From the NCBI GenBank assembly GCA_965212595.1, contig CBDBVE010000018.1:1-64000 (forward strand): DNA of 64,000 bases. Direction: 5' to 3'. The position numbers and the translations under genes are program-made. The DNA is from Poritiphilus sp965212595 (GTDB taxonomy: Bacteria > Bacteroidota > Bacteroidia > Flavobacteriales > Flavobacteriaceae). The notes under the pieces are model-generated. The model worked only from the letters and a program-made list of their open reading frames with translations. It was not told where the DNA came from and searched no databases. Positions 37,001-46,136 of this stretch are shown in pieces; positions within the stretch are counted from its first letter, which is position 1; the number at the start of each line of letters is the position of its first letter.

Positions 37001-37330
37001 ACCGAGCTGGCGTCTAAATTACATGCAGCAAGGACAGCTATCCTAAAAATTGATAGTGATCTCAACGGCAATAAGGCCAAAGGCGAAGTAGGGGAGCGCA
37101 GCAAACCTACACCGGGTTCGGGAGTTTTTATTGGTGCGGTGGCCCTGGCCAGCAGTACCTATGGCCCTACAGAAATGCACAAAGCCGCTATGGAAGTAGC
37201 GAAGGCTCAGCTTAAAACAATAAAGGCAGAACTTAATGGCTTTGTAAATACTACAGTTCCTGGTTTGGAAGCTGAGTTAAAAGCTGCGGGTGCTCCGTGG
37301 ATAGAAAGCCAGGGATTGATTAGAAATTAA
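34088..37330 (+). CDS. Large secreted BNR/sortilin-type beta-propeller protein
   Basis: 1080 residues with a signal peptide (to about residue 24, IQAQ). The first ~730 residues hold many BNR/VPS10-like blades with the Asp-box pattern S/T-x-D-x-G-x-T-W (TMNSGTTWKPIF, TTDGGKSWKRT, STDGGETWTKL, SVDGGASWTKQ, TEDGGTNWRKV, STDKGRTWTLM). The C-terminal ~340 residues have an Ig-like segment (ITDASGKLVKVVKG) and a helical end. Proteins of this type are common, often in many copies, in Bacteroidota; binding or hydrolysis of sugar or protein is possible. No sorting domain of the T9SS type is evident. Confidence 0.88.
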   Translation: MRKTILYVFLAVIFMSLGAAIQAQEKKSDDFAGLKFRSLGPALTSGRIADIAIHPKNENVWYVAVGSGGVWKTMNSGTTWKPIFDGEASYSIGCIAIDPNNTHTVWVGSGENVGGRHVGFGDGIYVSHNDGKSWKNMGLKQSEHISKILVHPSDSKTLWVAAQGPLWSKGGERGVYKTTDGGKSWKRTLGDSEWVGATDLLIDPRNPDVLYAASWQRHRTVAAYLGGGPGSGIHKSTDGGETWTKLSQGIPKSRLGKIGLAMSPFDPDKIYAAIELERLKGGVFMSVDGGASWTKQSNTVSGGTGPHYYQELYASPHHEGKLFLMNNYVQVSDDHGKTFFTMNEKKKHVDSHAMAFKPSDPNYVLFGTDGGLYESFDLTKSWKYIRNLPVIQYYKVAVDDATPFYHIYGGTQDNGSHGGPSRTRSGVGIYNHDWWITLTADGHQSATEPGNPDITYGEFQQGWLWRVDQTTGETVFIQPQAGLGEPAERFNWDAPILVSPHKPTRLYFASQRVWKSENRGDAWDAISSDLTRNQERLALPIMGGQQSWDNAWDVGAMSNYNTITSLAESPQQEGLLYAGTDDGILQVTEDGGTNWRKVELGSIKGIPATAFVNDVRADLFDAGTVYAALDNHKYGDFKPYLIKSTDKGRTWTLMNGDLPKRLLTWRLVQDHIDKNLIFAATEFGVYVTQNGGTNWKKLKGGMPTIAIRDITIQRRENDLVAASFGRGFYVLDDITPLRQLNSEVKNKAATLFDVKPAYWFVPKDEVYGQGNAEYAAKNPPFGAVFTYYLKDSIQSLASTRKQSEKGKTTVAFPGWDALEAEKLQQKPAILLSITDASGKLVKVVKGSNKKGFNRVSWGLDVADRSGVSLQPPKPVEDYFNLNIMATPGEYTVMLSKLVDGEQLVLAPPKKFKVVPLAKGALEGAAYEDITSFRTDFEAFQQDLNATQKVLEQNKLKVGAMQRALQKATSPSTELASKLHAARTAILKIDSDLNGNKAKGEVGERSKPTPGSGVFIGAVALASSTYGPTEMHKAAMEVAKAQLKTIKAELNGFVNTTVPGLEAELKAAGAPWIESQGLIRN

Positions 37331-37486
37331 TGAGCTGTCTTTGACTAAAGAGCAAGGCATCGAAGAAGAATTCTTCATGTCGGCGAATATGGGTCCGCAA
37401 GAGAACATTGTTTTCTTTGCGGACCTATTTTTTGAAGTTATTCCTGTTACGATTTTCGTTCTCATTCGTCTTTTTGGAAAGACACT

Positions 37487-38557
37487 GTGGAACTCGCCTT
37501 AGCAAAAGATATCTCGCTTTTAGTTAACGCCGTCGGCGTTGGCAATTGCTATTTACTTTCGTATACCTATCTAAAGAGCCGAACAGACAAATCAAAGCAG
37601 TCAGAACTATTTCTCTCCGCGCTCTTCTTTGTTTTAGGCACTGTCATTTTAAATACCCTTCTCAATTTTACGGGATACAGCCAGCTGTTTTATGGCTTTG
37701 AGCCGCTCAGTAACGCACTGACATTTGCTATAGCACCATTGCTGTACTTATATGTCAGATCATACAATACGATGGCTAAAAGCCAATACCTAAGCGCTGT
37801 TCACCTGCTGCATTTTTATTGCTACCTGCTTGTTACCATTATAGCCATAACGGTGCCTAAAAGCATTTTAGGGGCGCTGGGCAAGCAGCTGATTCATAGT
37901 GAGCTGATGCTGATATTGTGGAACATACACTTTTTTGTTTATGTAGTATTGCTTACCAGGGAGTTCCGAAAGACCTATGCCAGAAACCTGAATATGCAAA
38001 AATGGATTGCCCTGGGAGTTACCTCCATCTGGTTTATAAATCTTTGTTTTTACGTCTATCGACTTTTTATAGAACCACTTTCCATCTTCCTGTATTTAAA
38101 CATCACCCTGCTATTCACCGCAATGTCTGTCTGGTTATTTTATCGCAAATTTAGCCAGCCCACTATGGAAACCGGGAGAAAAACATCGAAAACAAAGCTG
38201 CCTAAAAAAAATTCTGTTTCTGACACCGAATATGCTATTGCAGAGCAGATGCAAAAACACAAATACTACCGGAATCCCGACTTGGATATCAGAAAACTAT
38301 CCGAGAAACTTCAAATTCCTTATCATGAGTTAAGCCTCATCATCAACCGCCAATATCAGCGAAACTTCAATGAATTTATTAATGAGTTTCGTATTAGGGA
38401 GGTAACTCAGGCTTTAGAATCTAAGCAACATCAGGCCTATACTATCATGGGCTTGGCTCAAAAAGCCGGTTTTAAATCGGCCTCCTCTTTTTATGCTGCC
38501 TTTAAAAGAGAAAAAGGAAGTACGCCAACCGCTTTTCTTAAAAAGATAGGTGCCTAA
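37487..38557 (+). CDS. AraC-family regulator with membrane-embedded N-terminal sensor
   Basis: 356 residues from a GTG (37487); no better ATG lies near. About seven hydrophobic helices fill residues ~5-225. A basic linker (RKTSKTKLPKKNS) leads to a C-terminal AraC-type double HTH (IPYHELSLIINRQYQRNFNEF and MGLAQKAGFKSASSFYAAF). This layout is typical of Bacteroidota membrane regulators. It probably senses a membrane or extracellular cue and controls neighbours such as the metallopeptidase gene, 109 bp downstream. Confidence 0.88.
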   Translation: MELALAKDISLLVNAVGVGNCYLLSYTYLKSRTDKSKQSELFLSALFFVLGTVILNTLLNFTGYSQLFYGFEPLSNALTFAIAPLLYLYVRSYNTMAKSQYLSAVHLLHFYCYLLVTIIAITVPKSILGALGKQLIHSELMLILWNIHFFVYVVLLTREFRKTYARNLNMQKWIALGVTSIWFINLCFYVYRLFIEPLSIFLYLNITLLFTAMSVWLFYRKFSQPTMETGRKTSKTKLPKKNSVSDTEYAIAEQMQKHKYYRNPDLDIRKLSEKLQIPYHELSLIINRQYQRNFNEFINEFRIREVTQALESKQHQAYTIMGLAQKAGFKSASSFYAAFKREKGSTPTAFLKKIGA

Positions 38558-38666
38558 GGGAAATGTTCGGATTTGTAAATCCGAACAGTGGTACTATGGG
38601 ATATCTCTACGCGAAGTATTAGTATTGTATTTAAAACAATATCATCAATTAAAATCATCGAAAATC

Positions 38667-40175
38667 ATGAAAACTGTACTAAAACTCTCCATGCTTTGGG
38701 GCGTGCTACTTTTAACGCTCTTTATTGCTAGAGCTAGTGAGCCGGCCGTCTCCATAAGAGACAATTCAATTAACTATGAGGTCTCTTTTGATGCCAATAA
38801 CAAGAAGCTTGCCCATGTGGTAATTACCTTTGTCCCAAAAGACAGCATCCTCTATATGACCCTGGGCGCAAACAATTTACCTGACCGTTGGGCCACTTTT
38901 GTAAAAAATATCAGGGCAAAGGATATCGCAGGAAATCAAGTACCGCTTGAAGCCTTGGCAGATGCAAGATGGAAACTTCCGTCAAATTACAAGAAGCAAA
39001 TTACTGTAAGCTACGAACTTCATCTCAACCATGAAGAATACGAATGGGGTGGGGGCTTAGACGGAGTTGCCTATGCTACAGAATGGGGTGTATTTTACAC
39101 CGGCAGGGCCTTATTTGTGTTGCATAGTGCCAATTGGGAGCAGATAAATGTGCGTTTTAATATACCCGAAAATTGGCAAGTTACTACGCCCTGGAACGCG
39201 ATTAAAGGAAAAGAGAAATCGTTTCGGGTAACCAATGATGCGGCACTAATGCAATCCATGATATTCGCCGGGACGCATAAGGAGCTTAACTTTAAGAGAA
39301 AAGAATTTGAGCTGGTTTTTGCTCTGGCCGGTAAACAAATCATAGCTGAAGAGCAGTTATATAAGGATATGGCCGCAGGGGTGCTGGATTACTACATTGA
39401 TTTAATGGGAGGGCAGCCAAATCCGTCACCGGATAATGTGTTTGATAAGGCAGTAGTGGTTATAAGCGCTTCAGACCAAACAGATGGGGAAGTTGTAGGG
39501 AACAACATCAGTATCCTACTCAATGAAAATGGTAGCCCCATGGATAAAATGATCGCTAAATTTCTTTTTGCCCATGAATTTTTCCATCTCTGGAATGGCA
39601 AATCTATTGTCCCTGATGATGATGAAACCGAATGGTTTAAAGAGGGGTTTTCAAACTATTATACCTTAAAGGCGCTGCTCCAGGTGGGCATGATAGACGA
39701 GGCCACTTATTTTCAGGTATTAAACAATTTGTTTTATCAACGCTATAGCAATGATGACGGGCTGGGATCTATTTCACTCACACAGGGAGACCAGAAGCAC
39801 GATCATTGGGGACTTATCTACGGAGGTGGGCTTTTTGTAGCCATGGCTCAAGATGTTATCATAAGACAGGCCAGTAGCAATACCCGGAGTGTTGATGACC
39901 TTATGCGTAGTTTCTTTACCCAATATGGTGGCACCCATGAGCATTATACAATAGATGATATTTTGAAAAAGTTAACCGAGCTAAGTGGCGAAGATCAGAC
40001 GAGTTTCTTTAAAAGCCACATTCAGGGGAAAGAACCGATCCCAATAGACGCCTACCTTTTAAAAGCCGGGCTAAATGCCAAAGTAGTTGAAGGGCAACTT
40101 CGTATTGAAAAACAACCAGAATCAAGCGCTGCACAGGATGCTGTGATACAAGGTATGCTTGGTAAGATAGATTAA
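38667..40175 (+). CDS. Secreted M61/M1-like zinc metallopeptidase
   Basis: 502 residues from the ATG at 38667 (MKTVLKLSMLWGVLLLTLF); a longer frame would overlap the regulator gene and lacks a signal peptide. Signal peptide to ~23. The gluzincin site is clear: HEFFHLWN, followed ~20 residues later by EWFKEGFSNYY, whose Glu is the third zinc ligand. The arrangement fits M61 (glycyl aminopeptidase-like) rather than M1, but the N-domain is shorter and no PDZ domain is seen. It acts on peptides in the periplasm or outside. It lies directly after the AraC-type regulator. Confidence 0.83.
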   Translation: MKTVLKLSMLWGVLLLTLFIARASEPAVSIRDNSINYEVSFDANNKKLAHVVITFVPKDSILYMTLGANNLPDRWATFVKNIRAKDIAGNQVPLEALADARWKLPSNYKKQITVSYELHLNHEEYEWGGGLDGVAYATEWGVFYTGRALFVLHSANWEQINVRFNIPENWQVTTPWNAIKGKEKSFRVTNDAALMQSMIFAGTHKELNFKRKEFELVFALAGKQIIAEEQLYKDMAAGVLDYYIDLMGGQPNPSPDNVFDKAVVVISASDQTDGEVVGNNISILLNENGSPMDKMIAKFLFAHEFFHLWNGKSIVPDDDETEWFKEGFSNYYTLKALLQVGMIDEATYFQVLNNLFYQRYSNDDGLGSISLTQGDQKHDHWGLIYGGGLFVAMAQDVIIRQASSNTRSVDDLMRSFFTQYGGTHEHYTIDDILKKLTELSGEDQTSFFKSHIQGKEPIPIDAYLLKAGLNAKVVEGQLRIEKQPESSAAQDAVIQGMLGKID

Positions 40176-40181
40176 AAGACC

Positions 40182-41399
40182 TTAGGTTTTAGAGACTTTT
40201 CTACTTCTTTTGGCGCCGAGGTAGTAATAACTTAAAAAGCCGCAAGCCACAAGGCCGCAGATCAGAAAACCTAAGAACATGGGGTAGACACTGTCTGTAA
40301 CGAATTTTCCAATATAAGCGCTTATAGGAACGGCCATAATCGTGGCAATACATCCGGTTATGGCCGCTCCAATTCCGGCAATATGACCCACGGGTTCCAT
40401 GGCAAGCGCTCTTAGATTTCCAAAAAGGAATCCGACCGCAAAAAACTGAAGCCCGAAAAAAGTGAGGAGCACCCAAAACGGTGGATTAGCACTATTAAAA
40501 AAGAAAATTACGTAAGCCAGAGAAATCAGCACATAAGCTATCAAAGACATCGTAACAAGCTTTAGCATACCTAGCCTTAGAACTAAAGTACCGTTCAGAA
40601 GCGTCGCAGTACCAATTGTTAGTGCGAGGGCAGCAAATATGTACGGAAAGGCCTCTTTGAGGTTATACTGATCCTGAAAAATCTGTTGGGCAGTACTCAG
40701 ATAGACCAAAAAAGACCCTGTCACCAGGCCCCAGATCATAGTAAAAATCATGGTTTGCCTGTAATTGAGCAATTCGCGGTATCCGTCTATAAATACTTTG
40801 GCCCTGAATCTTGTTCTGTTTTCATCGGAAAGCGTTTCGGCTTGCCTGCGCCAAAACCATAATGTAACAAGTATCGCAAAAACCACCTGAACATGGAAAA
40901 TGGCTTCCCAACCGTAAAGATCAAGAATAGCTTTGCCTAATGCCGGGGCTATTATGGGAACCAAAATAAACACCACGGTGACAAAAGACATGATCCGTGC
41001 CATATAGTTGCCGCTGTAAACATCTCTTACCATGGCCACGCTCATGGTTCTGGGTGCAGAAAGAGAGACTCCTTGTAAAATGCGTCCAATGACCATGGCC
41101 TCCAGGCTTTCCGCATAAACGCATATCATACTGGCTGCTATAAATAAAGCAAAGCCAACATAAACCACAGGCTTTCTTCCAATACTATCTGATATAGGGC
41201 CAAACAGTAAGGGCCCGGTACCAACGCCAAGAAAGAACAAGGTGATTAAAAGTTGATTATCTGCCGGATTGCTGGTCCCCACGGCCAATCCTATGATATC
41301 AAGGGCTGGAAGCAGTGCATCAAGAGAGAGTGCAACCACAGACATCAGTGCAGCCATTAAGGCAACAAATTCCAGCTGAGACTTGACGAGTTTTGTCAT
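40182..41399 (-). CDS. MFS drug transporter, Bcr/CflA family
   Basis: 405 residues with 12 hydrophobic helices. The start (LALDALLPAL-like: LSLDALLPALDIIG) and motif A (FGPISDSIGRKPVVYVGF) fit Bcr/CflA proteins, which export antibiotics or small peptides with proton antiport. It ends 6 bp from the convergent metallopeptidase gene. The start at 41399 agrees with the family. Confidence 0.9.
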   Translation of the reverse strand: MTKLVKSQLEFVALMAALMSVVALSLDALLPALDIIGLAVGTSNPADNQLLITLFFLGVGTGPLLFGPISDSIGRKPVVYVGFALFIAASMICVYAESLEAMVIGRILQGVSLSAPRTMSVAMVRDVYSGNYMARIMSFVTVVFILVPIIAPALGKAILDLYGWEAIFHVQVVFAILVTLWFWRRQAETLSDENRTRFRAKVFIDGYRELLNYRQTMIFTMIWGLVTGSFLVYLSTAQQIFQDQYNLKEAFPYIFAALALTIGTATLLNGTLVLRLGMLKLVTMSLIAYVLISLAYVIFFFNSANPPFWVLLTFFGLQFFAVGFLFGNLRALAMEPVGHIAGIGAAITGCIATIMAVPISAYIGKFVTDSVYPMFLGFLICGLVACGFLSYYYLGAKRSRKVSKT

Positions 41400-41513
41400 C
41401 CGGCAAAAGTAGTTGAATCTGATGAATAAAATGCGATGGAAATAACACAGATGATAGCATTTTTTTTATTTTTTTGGCACCTTTGTACTTTAATGACCTA
41501 CGAGACCTGAAAC

Positions 41514-42383
41514 ATGAAAAAACCTTGGTTAGGACTTTTAATATTCCTGGCGGGTACCGCTATTTCCTTTGGCCAGATTGGGACGATAACGAGCGGTATG
41601 GTTAAGAGCGATTCTATCGGCTTAATGACCCGTTTGATTTTACCAGAAAATCCGGTGAAGAAGAAACCGCCTGTAATCATTATCGTGCATGGTTCGGGAA
41701 ATAAAGGAAGTTGGACAACCTATCTGCCTATGGTAAGCAGGTTCTCCGAACAGGGTTTGGCCGTAGTTTTTTTCGATAAACGAGGTACCGGTCAGTCTGA
41801 AGGAATATATACAGATGTGATTCCTGAAAATAGCGAGGAGCTTATTGAACAACTTAGCAATGACGTAATCGCTGTAGCTGATTGGACCAAAAAGCAAGCC
41901 CGCATAGATACTACAAGAATCGGTGTTTTAGGTTTTAGCGAAGGAGGGTGGGTAGCGCCCAGGGCTTCCGAAAAATCTACTGTAATTAGCTTTGAAGTGA
42001 TTCTTTCAGGGCCTGTTTGTTCCGTTGGGCAAGAATTTTTGTACAGCCAATTAAGCGAGCGCTATGAGGGAGATGGGCCTATGGCACAAGATTCGATTTT
42101 TAGGAGAATGGAAGTTTTCGAGGGCATTCACGGTTTTGATGCCTTGCCCCATTTTGATCTTTGTAAAAACCCAAGTTTTTGGTTGTTTGGCGAAAAAGAC
42201 AGTAGCATGGCTATGAGCTTCAGTCTAGAAAAATTGAAGTCTATCATGGCTTCTTCACCAGAAAAGGAGATCCAATACAAGGTGTACAAAAATGCCAATC
42301 ATAGCCTTTATGACGTGGATAGCAAAGAACGCAAGCCCTATGCCGGGGATATCAAAGAATGGCTACTATCAATGCTATATTAA
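41514..42383 (+). CDS. Secreted alpha/beta hydrolase
   Basis: 289 residues with a signal peptide (MKKPWLGLLIFLAGTAISFG). Oxyanion motif VHGSGNKGSW, nucleophile elbow GFSEGGW (Ser ~144), acid in LFGEKDSSM and a late His (NANHSLYD) complete the triad. The layout resembles periplasmic esterases or dipeptidyl-type hydrolases. Divergent from the MFS gene, with 114 bp between the starts. Confidence 0.85.
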   Translation: MKKPWLGLLIFLAGTAISFGQIGTITSGMVKSDSIGLMTRLILPENPVKKKPPVIIIVHGSGNKGSWTTYLPMVSRFSEQGLAVVFFDKRGTGQSEGIYTDVIPENSEELIEQLSNDVIAVADWTKKQARIDTTRIGVLGFSEGGWVAPRASEKSTVISFEVILSGPVCSVGQEFLYSQLSERYEGDGPMAQDSIFRRMEVFEGIHGFDALPHFDLCKNPSFWLFGEKDSSMAMSFSLEKLKSIMASSPEKEIQYKVYKNANHSLYDVDSKERKPYAGDIKEWLLSMLY

Positions 42384-42396
42384 GCGGAAAAAATAT

Positions 42397-43332
42397 TTAA
42401 ATTAACGCTTGAAGTATTTTTTCTAAGTGGTTGCGAATCAACGAAAAATGACCTTCATTTTCTAAAATAAAAAGCTCAGAATTTCCTAGTTTTTCGTGCA
42501 AGTGAATTCCGCGGTATTTAGGGGTCATTTTATCTTTATCTCCATACCAGAGGCTAATTGGAAAAGTAATCTCGGAAACTTTAAACCCCCAATCGGCAAC
42601 ATAAAGTTTCCATTCCTGTACGACGGCATCTATACCCTGGGAATAAGCTTCCAGACTACCTTCGATAAACTCATACCCATATGCCGGTCTGGCCCTTAAA
42701 AGTTTCCTATCTGGCTTTGGAAGGTATTTTTGTAGTTGCTTTAGTCGCTTTTCGGGTTTTTTAGATAGGGTTTTATATTCCTGCTCCATGAACTTACGCA
42801 GGTTTTTATCTCTTTTACTTGCTGCAAACCAGTGTACCAGTTTCACCGGAAACCAGACTCCCTTTAGCTTGCCTTTATAGTTATGCGGCGCTGTACCGCT
42901 CACCACTGCAGCTTTTTTTATTCGATCTGGTAGTTCTTTTACGCAAGCCAGAACATGTGGACCTCCACCCGAAAGTCCGAAAATTGAAAATTCATCAAGT
43001 CGCAAAGCATCCGCCAATTCACTAATGTCATTTGCCCAGTGTAGGAGGGTCCTGTCTTCTTGAAAATCAGAGAGGCCGATTCCGGGACGATCCGGGGCAA
43101 TGATACGTATCCCAAGCTTAGTGGCCGTACTGTCCATAAAACCGGCAGAGAGCCTGCTTTCTTGTCCGCCATGAAAGTAAAATATTGCAAAGCCTTCAGG
43201 GTCACCATACTCCGCATAGCCGAGGGTTCGGCCATCAGATAACACTATGGTTTTATCTGTATTCATTCCGCTTGAATTTACAGTATACAAAAGGCTCAGA
43301 AGGATAGCAACTATCCAGAATTTAAATACCAT
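42397..43332 (-). CDS. Alpha/beta hydrolase with N-terminal signal or anchor
   Basis: 311 residues. It begins with a hydrophobic segment (MVFKFWIVAILLSLLY), then the hydrolase domain YFHGGQESRL, nucleophile elbow GLSGGGPHV, YGDKDKMTP acid and NEGHFSL His. It is unlike the neighbouring plus-strand hydrolase in sequence. If translation begins at the internal ATG (residue 23, MNTDKTI) it would be cytoplasmic. It lies 19 bp downstream of the GH3 gene on the same strand and may be in one transcript with it. Confidence 0.82.
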   Translation of the reverse strand: MVFKFWIVAILLSLLYTVNSSGMNTDKTIVLSDGRTLGYAEYGDPEGFAIFYFHGGQESRLSAGFMDSTATKLGIRIIAPDRPGIGLSDFQEDRTLLHWANDISELADALRLDEFSIFGLSGGGPHVLACVKELPDRIKKAAVVSGTAPHNYKGKLKGVWFPVKLVHWFAASKRDKNLRKFMEQEYKTLSKKPEKRLKQLQKYLPKPDRKLLRARPAYGYEFIEGSLEAYSQGIDAVVQEWKLYVADWGFKVSEITFPISLWYGDKDKMTPKYRGIHLHEKLGNSELFILENEGHFSLIRNHLEKILQALI

Positions 43333-43351
43333 TACCTTGGCCGATCAAAAT

Positions 43352-45289
43352 TTAACGCTCATAGCGTAAGCCCCATCCAAAAGGGTAGAGGGGGTTCTTA
43401 GAATCAAAAGGAACATCTTCCTTTTGTTCCTCGACAGCCTGCATTGAAGAAGGCATTTCAAAGGGCAACCTTCCATAAGGTTTTCCCCTGCCAGAGATTA
43501 AATCGTAAAGCGCCTTGTCTGAAATACTAAAATGTCCCAGTATAGCATATGCGTATTTATTGAACTCCGGGATAACTATAGGTCGCTCTAGATATACGGT
43601 TACAATCGTGGGTTTTTGTTCCATGATTTTGGTAAGACGAGATACCTCTTCGTTGGTATAATTTAAACGCCCCTGGTGAAAGAAGCCTTCCAATATCCCA
43701 TCACGCGGCTCATAAGGAGGGTCTAGATTTAGGATAACGAAATCCGCATCCTCGACCTTGTCTACAATATCAAAATATTCTGTGCCTAAATCCTTGTCCA
43801 GGTTTTCAATATAGACCTTTGTCTTTGGGCGAAGCGGAAGGAGCTGTCCTGTATTTTTAAGCAATACTGCAGACTGCAACATGGTTCTAAATCCGAGGTT
43901 TACGTCTTCGGGTCTTCGGATGTCATTTAAAGCCCTTTCCTCATCTACATAAGGATTATCAAACAAACCAAGGGTAAATTTTTGATGCAGTAATTTTCGA
44001 ACGGAACGGTCTAATCGTGCTTCGTTAATGCGTCCGTCTTCTACCAGTTTAACAATCAATTGTGGATTATCATTCCCCCCAAACTGATCAATTCCGGCAT
44101 TTAGGGCCTTCTCGGTTTGGGTGTAAACATCAAGATCTTCAACACCATGATCCATTGGCTCGGTAAAACCGGCTATAGCGCTCGAAGGATCTCTAAGGAT
44201 ACCCCAGTCTGAACACACTATTCCCTTGTAGTTTAAACTGTCTTTTAGCAGGTCCGTGATGATTTCTTTGTTAAAAGCAAAACCAACATCCTCGCTTGTC
44301 TGTCCTACCGGAATACCATAGTAAGGCATCATTTGGGCAGTTTTAGCTTTAATAGCAGCTTTGAAGGGGATAAGATGGTATTCAAAGTTGTTTCCAGGAT
44401 AAACCTGATCTTTTCCATATTTAAAGTGTGCATCCCATCCGTCTTTTTGTGGCCCGCCACCCGAGAAATGCTTGGTCATGGTGGAGACGGAAGTTGGGTT
44501 TAAGGTTTCACCTTGCATTCCATGAATGTATGCTGCAGTAAGCATTGCAGATAGATTCGCATCCTCTCCAAAGGTACCGGCTATACGCCCCCATCTTGGC
44601 TCTGTTGCCAAATCAGCTACGGGATGTAGTGATGTATGGAGACCGATGGCACGATACTCTCTTGCTGCAATTTGCCCGAATCTAACCATAAGTAAAGAAT
44701 CGCCAATAGCCGCAAAGCCGGTAGCATCGGGCCATTGAGATAGCCCTTTCATAAACATAGCAGCTCCTTTTTTGTTGCTATGCCTCGGGTCTGAGCTAAA
44801 GGTTATAGGGATTCCCAATCGGGTTTGCTCTGCCATTTTTTGATTGTCGTTCACCCATTTAATATGAACCCGGGGATCATCAGGGGCCAGGGCAGAGGTG
44901 AGGTGTGTTAGTCCCCTAGAGGCGATATAGTCTTCAGGCGGGTAAAAGAGCGCCATTACTTTCATTGGGGTGATATTAACCTCTGTCGAGAATAAAAAAG
45001 GCTGAAACATCTGAGCCGCTTTTTCCTCAACGGTCATTTGTGATAAGAGATCTTCAACTCTTGCTTCAATTGCCACTCTGCCGTCTTCATACGGATCTAG
45101 TTCTCCATTCTTATTGAGATCCCTAAAGGTGTGTCCGTCTAGCTGTAAGCTGGGAGCGGGCCCTACCAGCTTATCGCGGCCTTCGCTTTTAATAGACTGA
45201 ATCTTGATGAATGCGTATAAAAATGCCCCCAGGGCAACAACCAGGACTACGATCAACGTCCACTTCAATACTTTGAGTAATTTTTTCAT
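43352..45289 (-). CDS. Glycoside hydrolase family 3 (beta-glucosidase/xylosidase type)
   Basis: 645 residues. N-terminal signal anchor (~8-30), then an EF-hand-like NKNGELDPYEDGR segment. The (beta/alpha)8 domain has EEKAAQMFQ, HLTSALAPDD, DPRHSN, EPRWGRIAGTFGED and KHFSGGG; the nucleophile Asp is in GIVCSDWG. The second domain is shorter than usual and the FnIII-like end is absent; GWGLRYER closes the chain. It hydrolyses beta-linked glucose, xylose or related sugars from oligosaccharides in the periplasm. It is divergent from a NrtR-like regulator that may control it. Confidence 0.92.
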   Translation of the reverse strand: MKKLLKVLKWTLIVVLVVALGAFLYAFIKIQSIKSEGRDKLVGPAPSLQLDGHTFRDLNKNGELDPYEDGRVAIEARVEDLLSQMTVEEKAAQMFQPFLFSTEVNITPMKVMALFYPPEDYIASRGLTHLTSALAPDDPRVHIKWVNDNQKMAEQTRLGIPITFSSDPRHSNKKGAAMFMKGLSQWPDATGFAAIGDSLLMVRFGQIAAREYRAIGLHTSLHPVADLATEPRWGRIAGTFGEDANLSAMLTAAYIHGMQGETLNPTSVSTMTKHFSGGGPQKDGWDAHFKYGKDQVYPGNNFEYHLIPFKAAIKAKTAQMMPYYGIPVGQTSEDVGFAFNKEIITDLLKDSLNYKGIVCSDWGILRDPSSAIAGFTEPMDHGVEDLDVYTQTEKALNAGIDQFGGNDNPQLIVKLVEDGRINEARLDRSVRKLLHQKFTLGLFDNPYVDEERALNDIRRPEDVNLGFRTMLQSAVLLKNTGQLLPLRPKTKVYIENLDKDLGTEYFDIVDKVEDADFVILNLDPPYEPRDGILEGFFHQGRLNYTNEEVSRLTKIMEQKPTIVTVYLERPIVIPEFNKYAYAILGHFSISDKALYDLISGRGKPYGRLPFEMPSSMQAVEEQKEDVPFDSKNPLYPFGWGLRYER

Positions 45290-45305
45290 CCGTTAAATAA
45301 TTTCA

Positions 45306-45324
45306 TTGTGACAATTTGCCACAA
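45306..45324. promoter_or_regulatory. Candidate operator of the GH3/NrtR-like intergenic region
   Basis: TTGTGACAATTTGCCACAA is a 9+1+9 palindrome with one mismatched pair. It overlaps the GH3 -7 element and the expected transcription start, a position suited to repression. Confidence 0.5.
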
Positions 45325-45352
45325 AGTAAATCAAATTTTATATATTTACAAA
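45322..45352 (-). promoter_or_regulatory. Promoter of the GH3 gene
   Basis: On the minus strand, TTTG (complement of 45349-45352) lies 19 nt upstream of TTACTTTG (complement of 45322-45329), close to the Bacteroidota TTTG-N19-TAnnTTTG pattern with one mismatch (TT for TA). Confidence 0.5.
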
Positions 45353-45390
45353 GGAATTGATAAAGTTTTAGGCCTACAAAGTTCAAACTT

Positions 45391-46134
45391 ATGAAAAAGG
45401 AGCGCAAAGAAATTCATGAAATGGTACTTAGGGGAGGGGAGTTATTTCTTTCAAACATTTCTGTAGACAATGTCATCTTTGGATACCAGGACAATCTGCT
45501 TCAGGTGCTTCTTTTAGAAGTTACGGAAGGCAAATGGATGTTGCCCGGAGGTTTTATTTTCAAAGAAGAGTCCATAGATGCTGCTGCGGCCCGTATACTT
45601 CAAGAGCGAACCGGACTTGGTGGTTTTTATCTAAAGCAGTTTTACACCTTTGGAGACCCGAGAAGGTCTATCACCAACGAAATCGAAAAACTCTTTGAAC
45701 AACTTGAACTACCCTGGGATCCCGACTTGTGGATCAACCAGCGGTTTGCCTCTGTGGGCTATTACGCGCTTGTAGAAATGGCTAACGCCCATCCCACAGC
45801 TGGCATGTTCTCTCAGCAATTCGGCTGGTTTAGTGTTGAAGCACTGCCTAAGTTACTCTTAGATCATGAGGAAATTATAGATACTGCATTAAAGCAATTT
45901 CGATCAGATCTTCAGGTTTATCCACATGCCTTTCATTTACTGCCGGCTAAGTTTACAATGCCCGAACTGCATCGCTTGTTTGAGACCATCTACGCTAAGA
46001 AAATGGATCGGAGCAGGTTTCAAAAGAAGATGTTGGGTTATGAAGTCTTTGAGCGCCTTGAGGAGAGAAGAGATGGGGTTCCGCATAAACGGCCTTTTTT
46101 GTATAAACATATAGGAGGGGAGAAGAGGGGTTAG
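45391..46134 (+). CDS. NrtR-type transcriptional regulator (Nudix fused to winged helix)
   Basis: 247 residues. The N-terminal Nudix-like fold (GKWMLPGGFIFKEESIDAAAARILQERTGL) keeps the fold but the Nudix box G-x5-E-x7-R-E-U-x-E-E lacks some catalytic acids, as usual in the ligand-sensing group. The C-terminal winged helix covers ~175-245 (LPAKFTMPELHRLFETIYAKKMDR; FQKKMLGYEVF). Such regulators in Bacteroidota respond to sugar or nucleotide-sugar ligands and repress pentose or glycan genes. The gene is divergent from GH3, with a palindrome between. A period-7 repeat follows its stop. Confidence 0.85.
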   Translation: MKKERKEIHEMVLRGGELFLSNISVDNVIFGYQDNLLQVLLLEVTEGKWMLPGGFIFKEESIDAAAARILQERTGLGGFYLKQFYTFGDPRRSITNEIEKLFEQLELPWDPDLWINQRFASVGYYALVEMANAHPTAGMFSQQFGWFSVEALPKLLLDHEEIIDTALKQFRSDLQVYPHAFHLLPAKFTMPELHRLFETIYAKKMDRSRFQKKMLGYEVFERLEERRDGVPHKRPFLYKHIGGEKRG

Positions 46135-46136
46135 GT

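Noticed and set aside
42397..43332. Functional pairing of the two alpha/beta hydrolases at 41.5-43.3 kb
   Set aside because: They are convergent, differ in sequence and signal type, and share no regulatory sequence; adjacency looks incidental.
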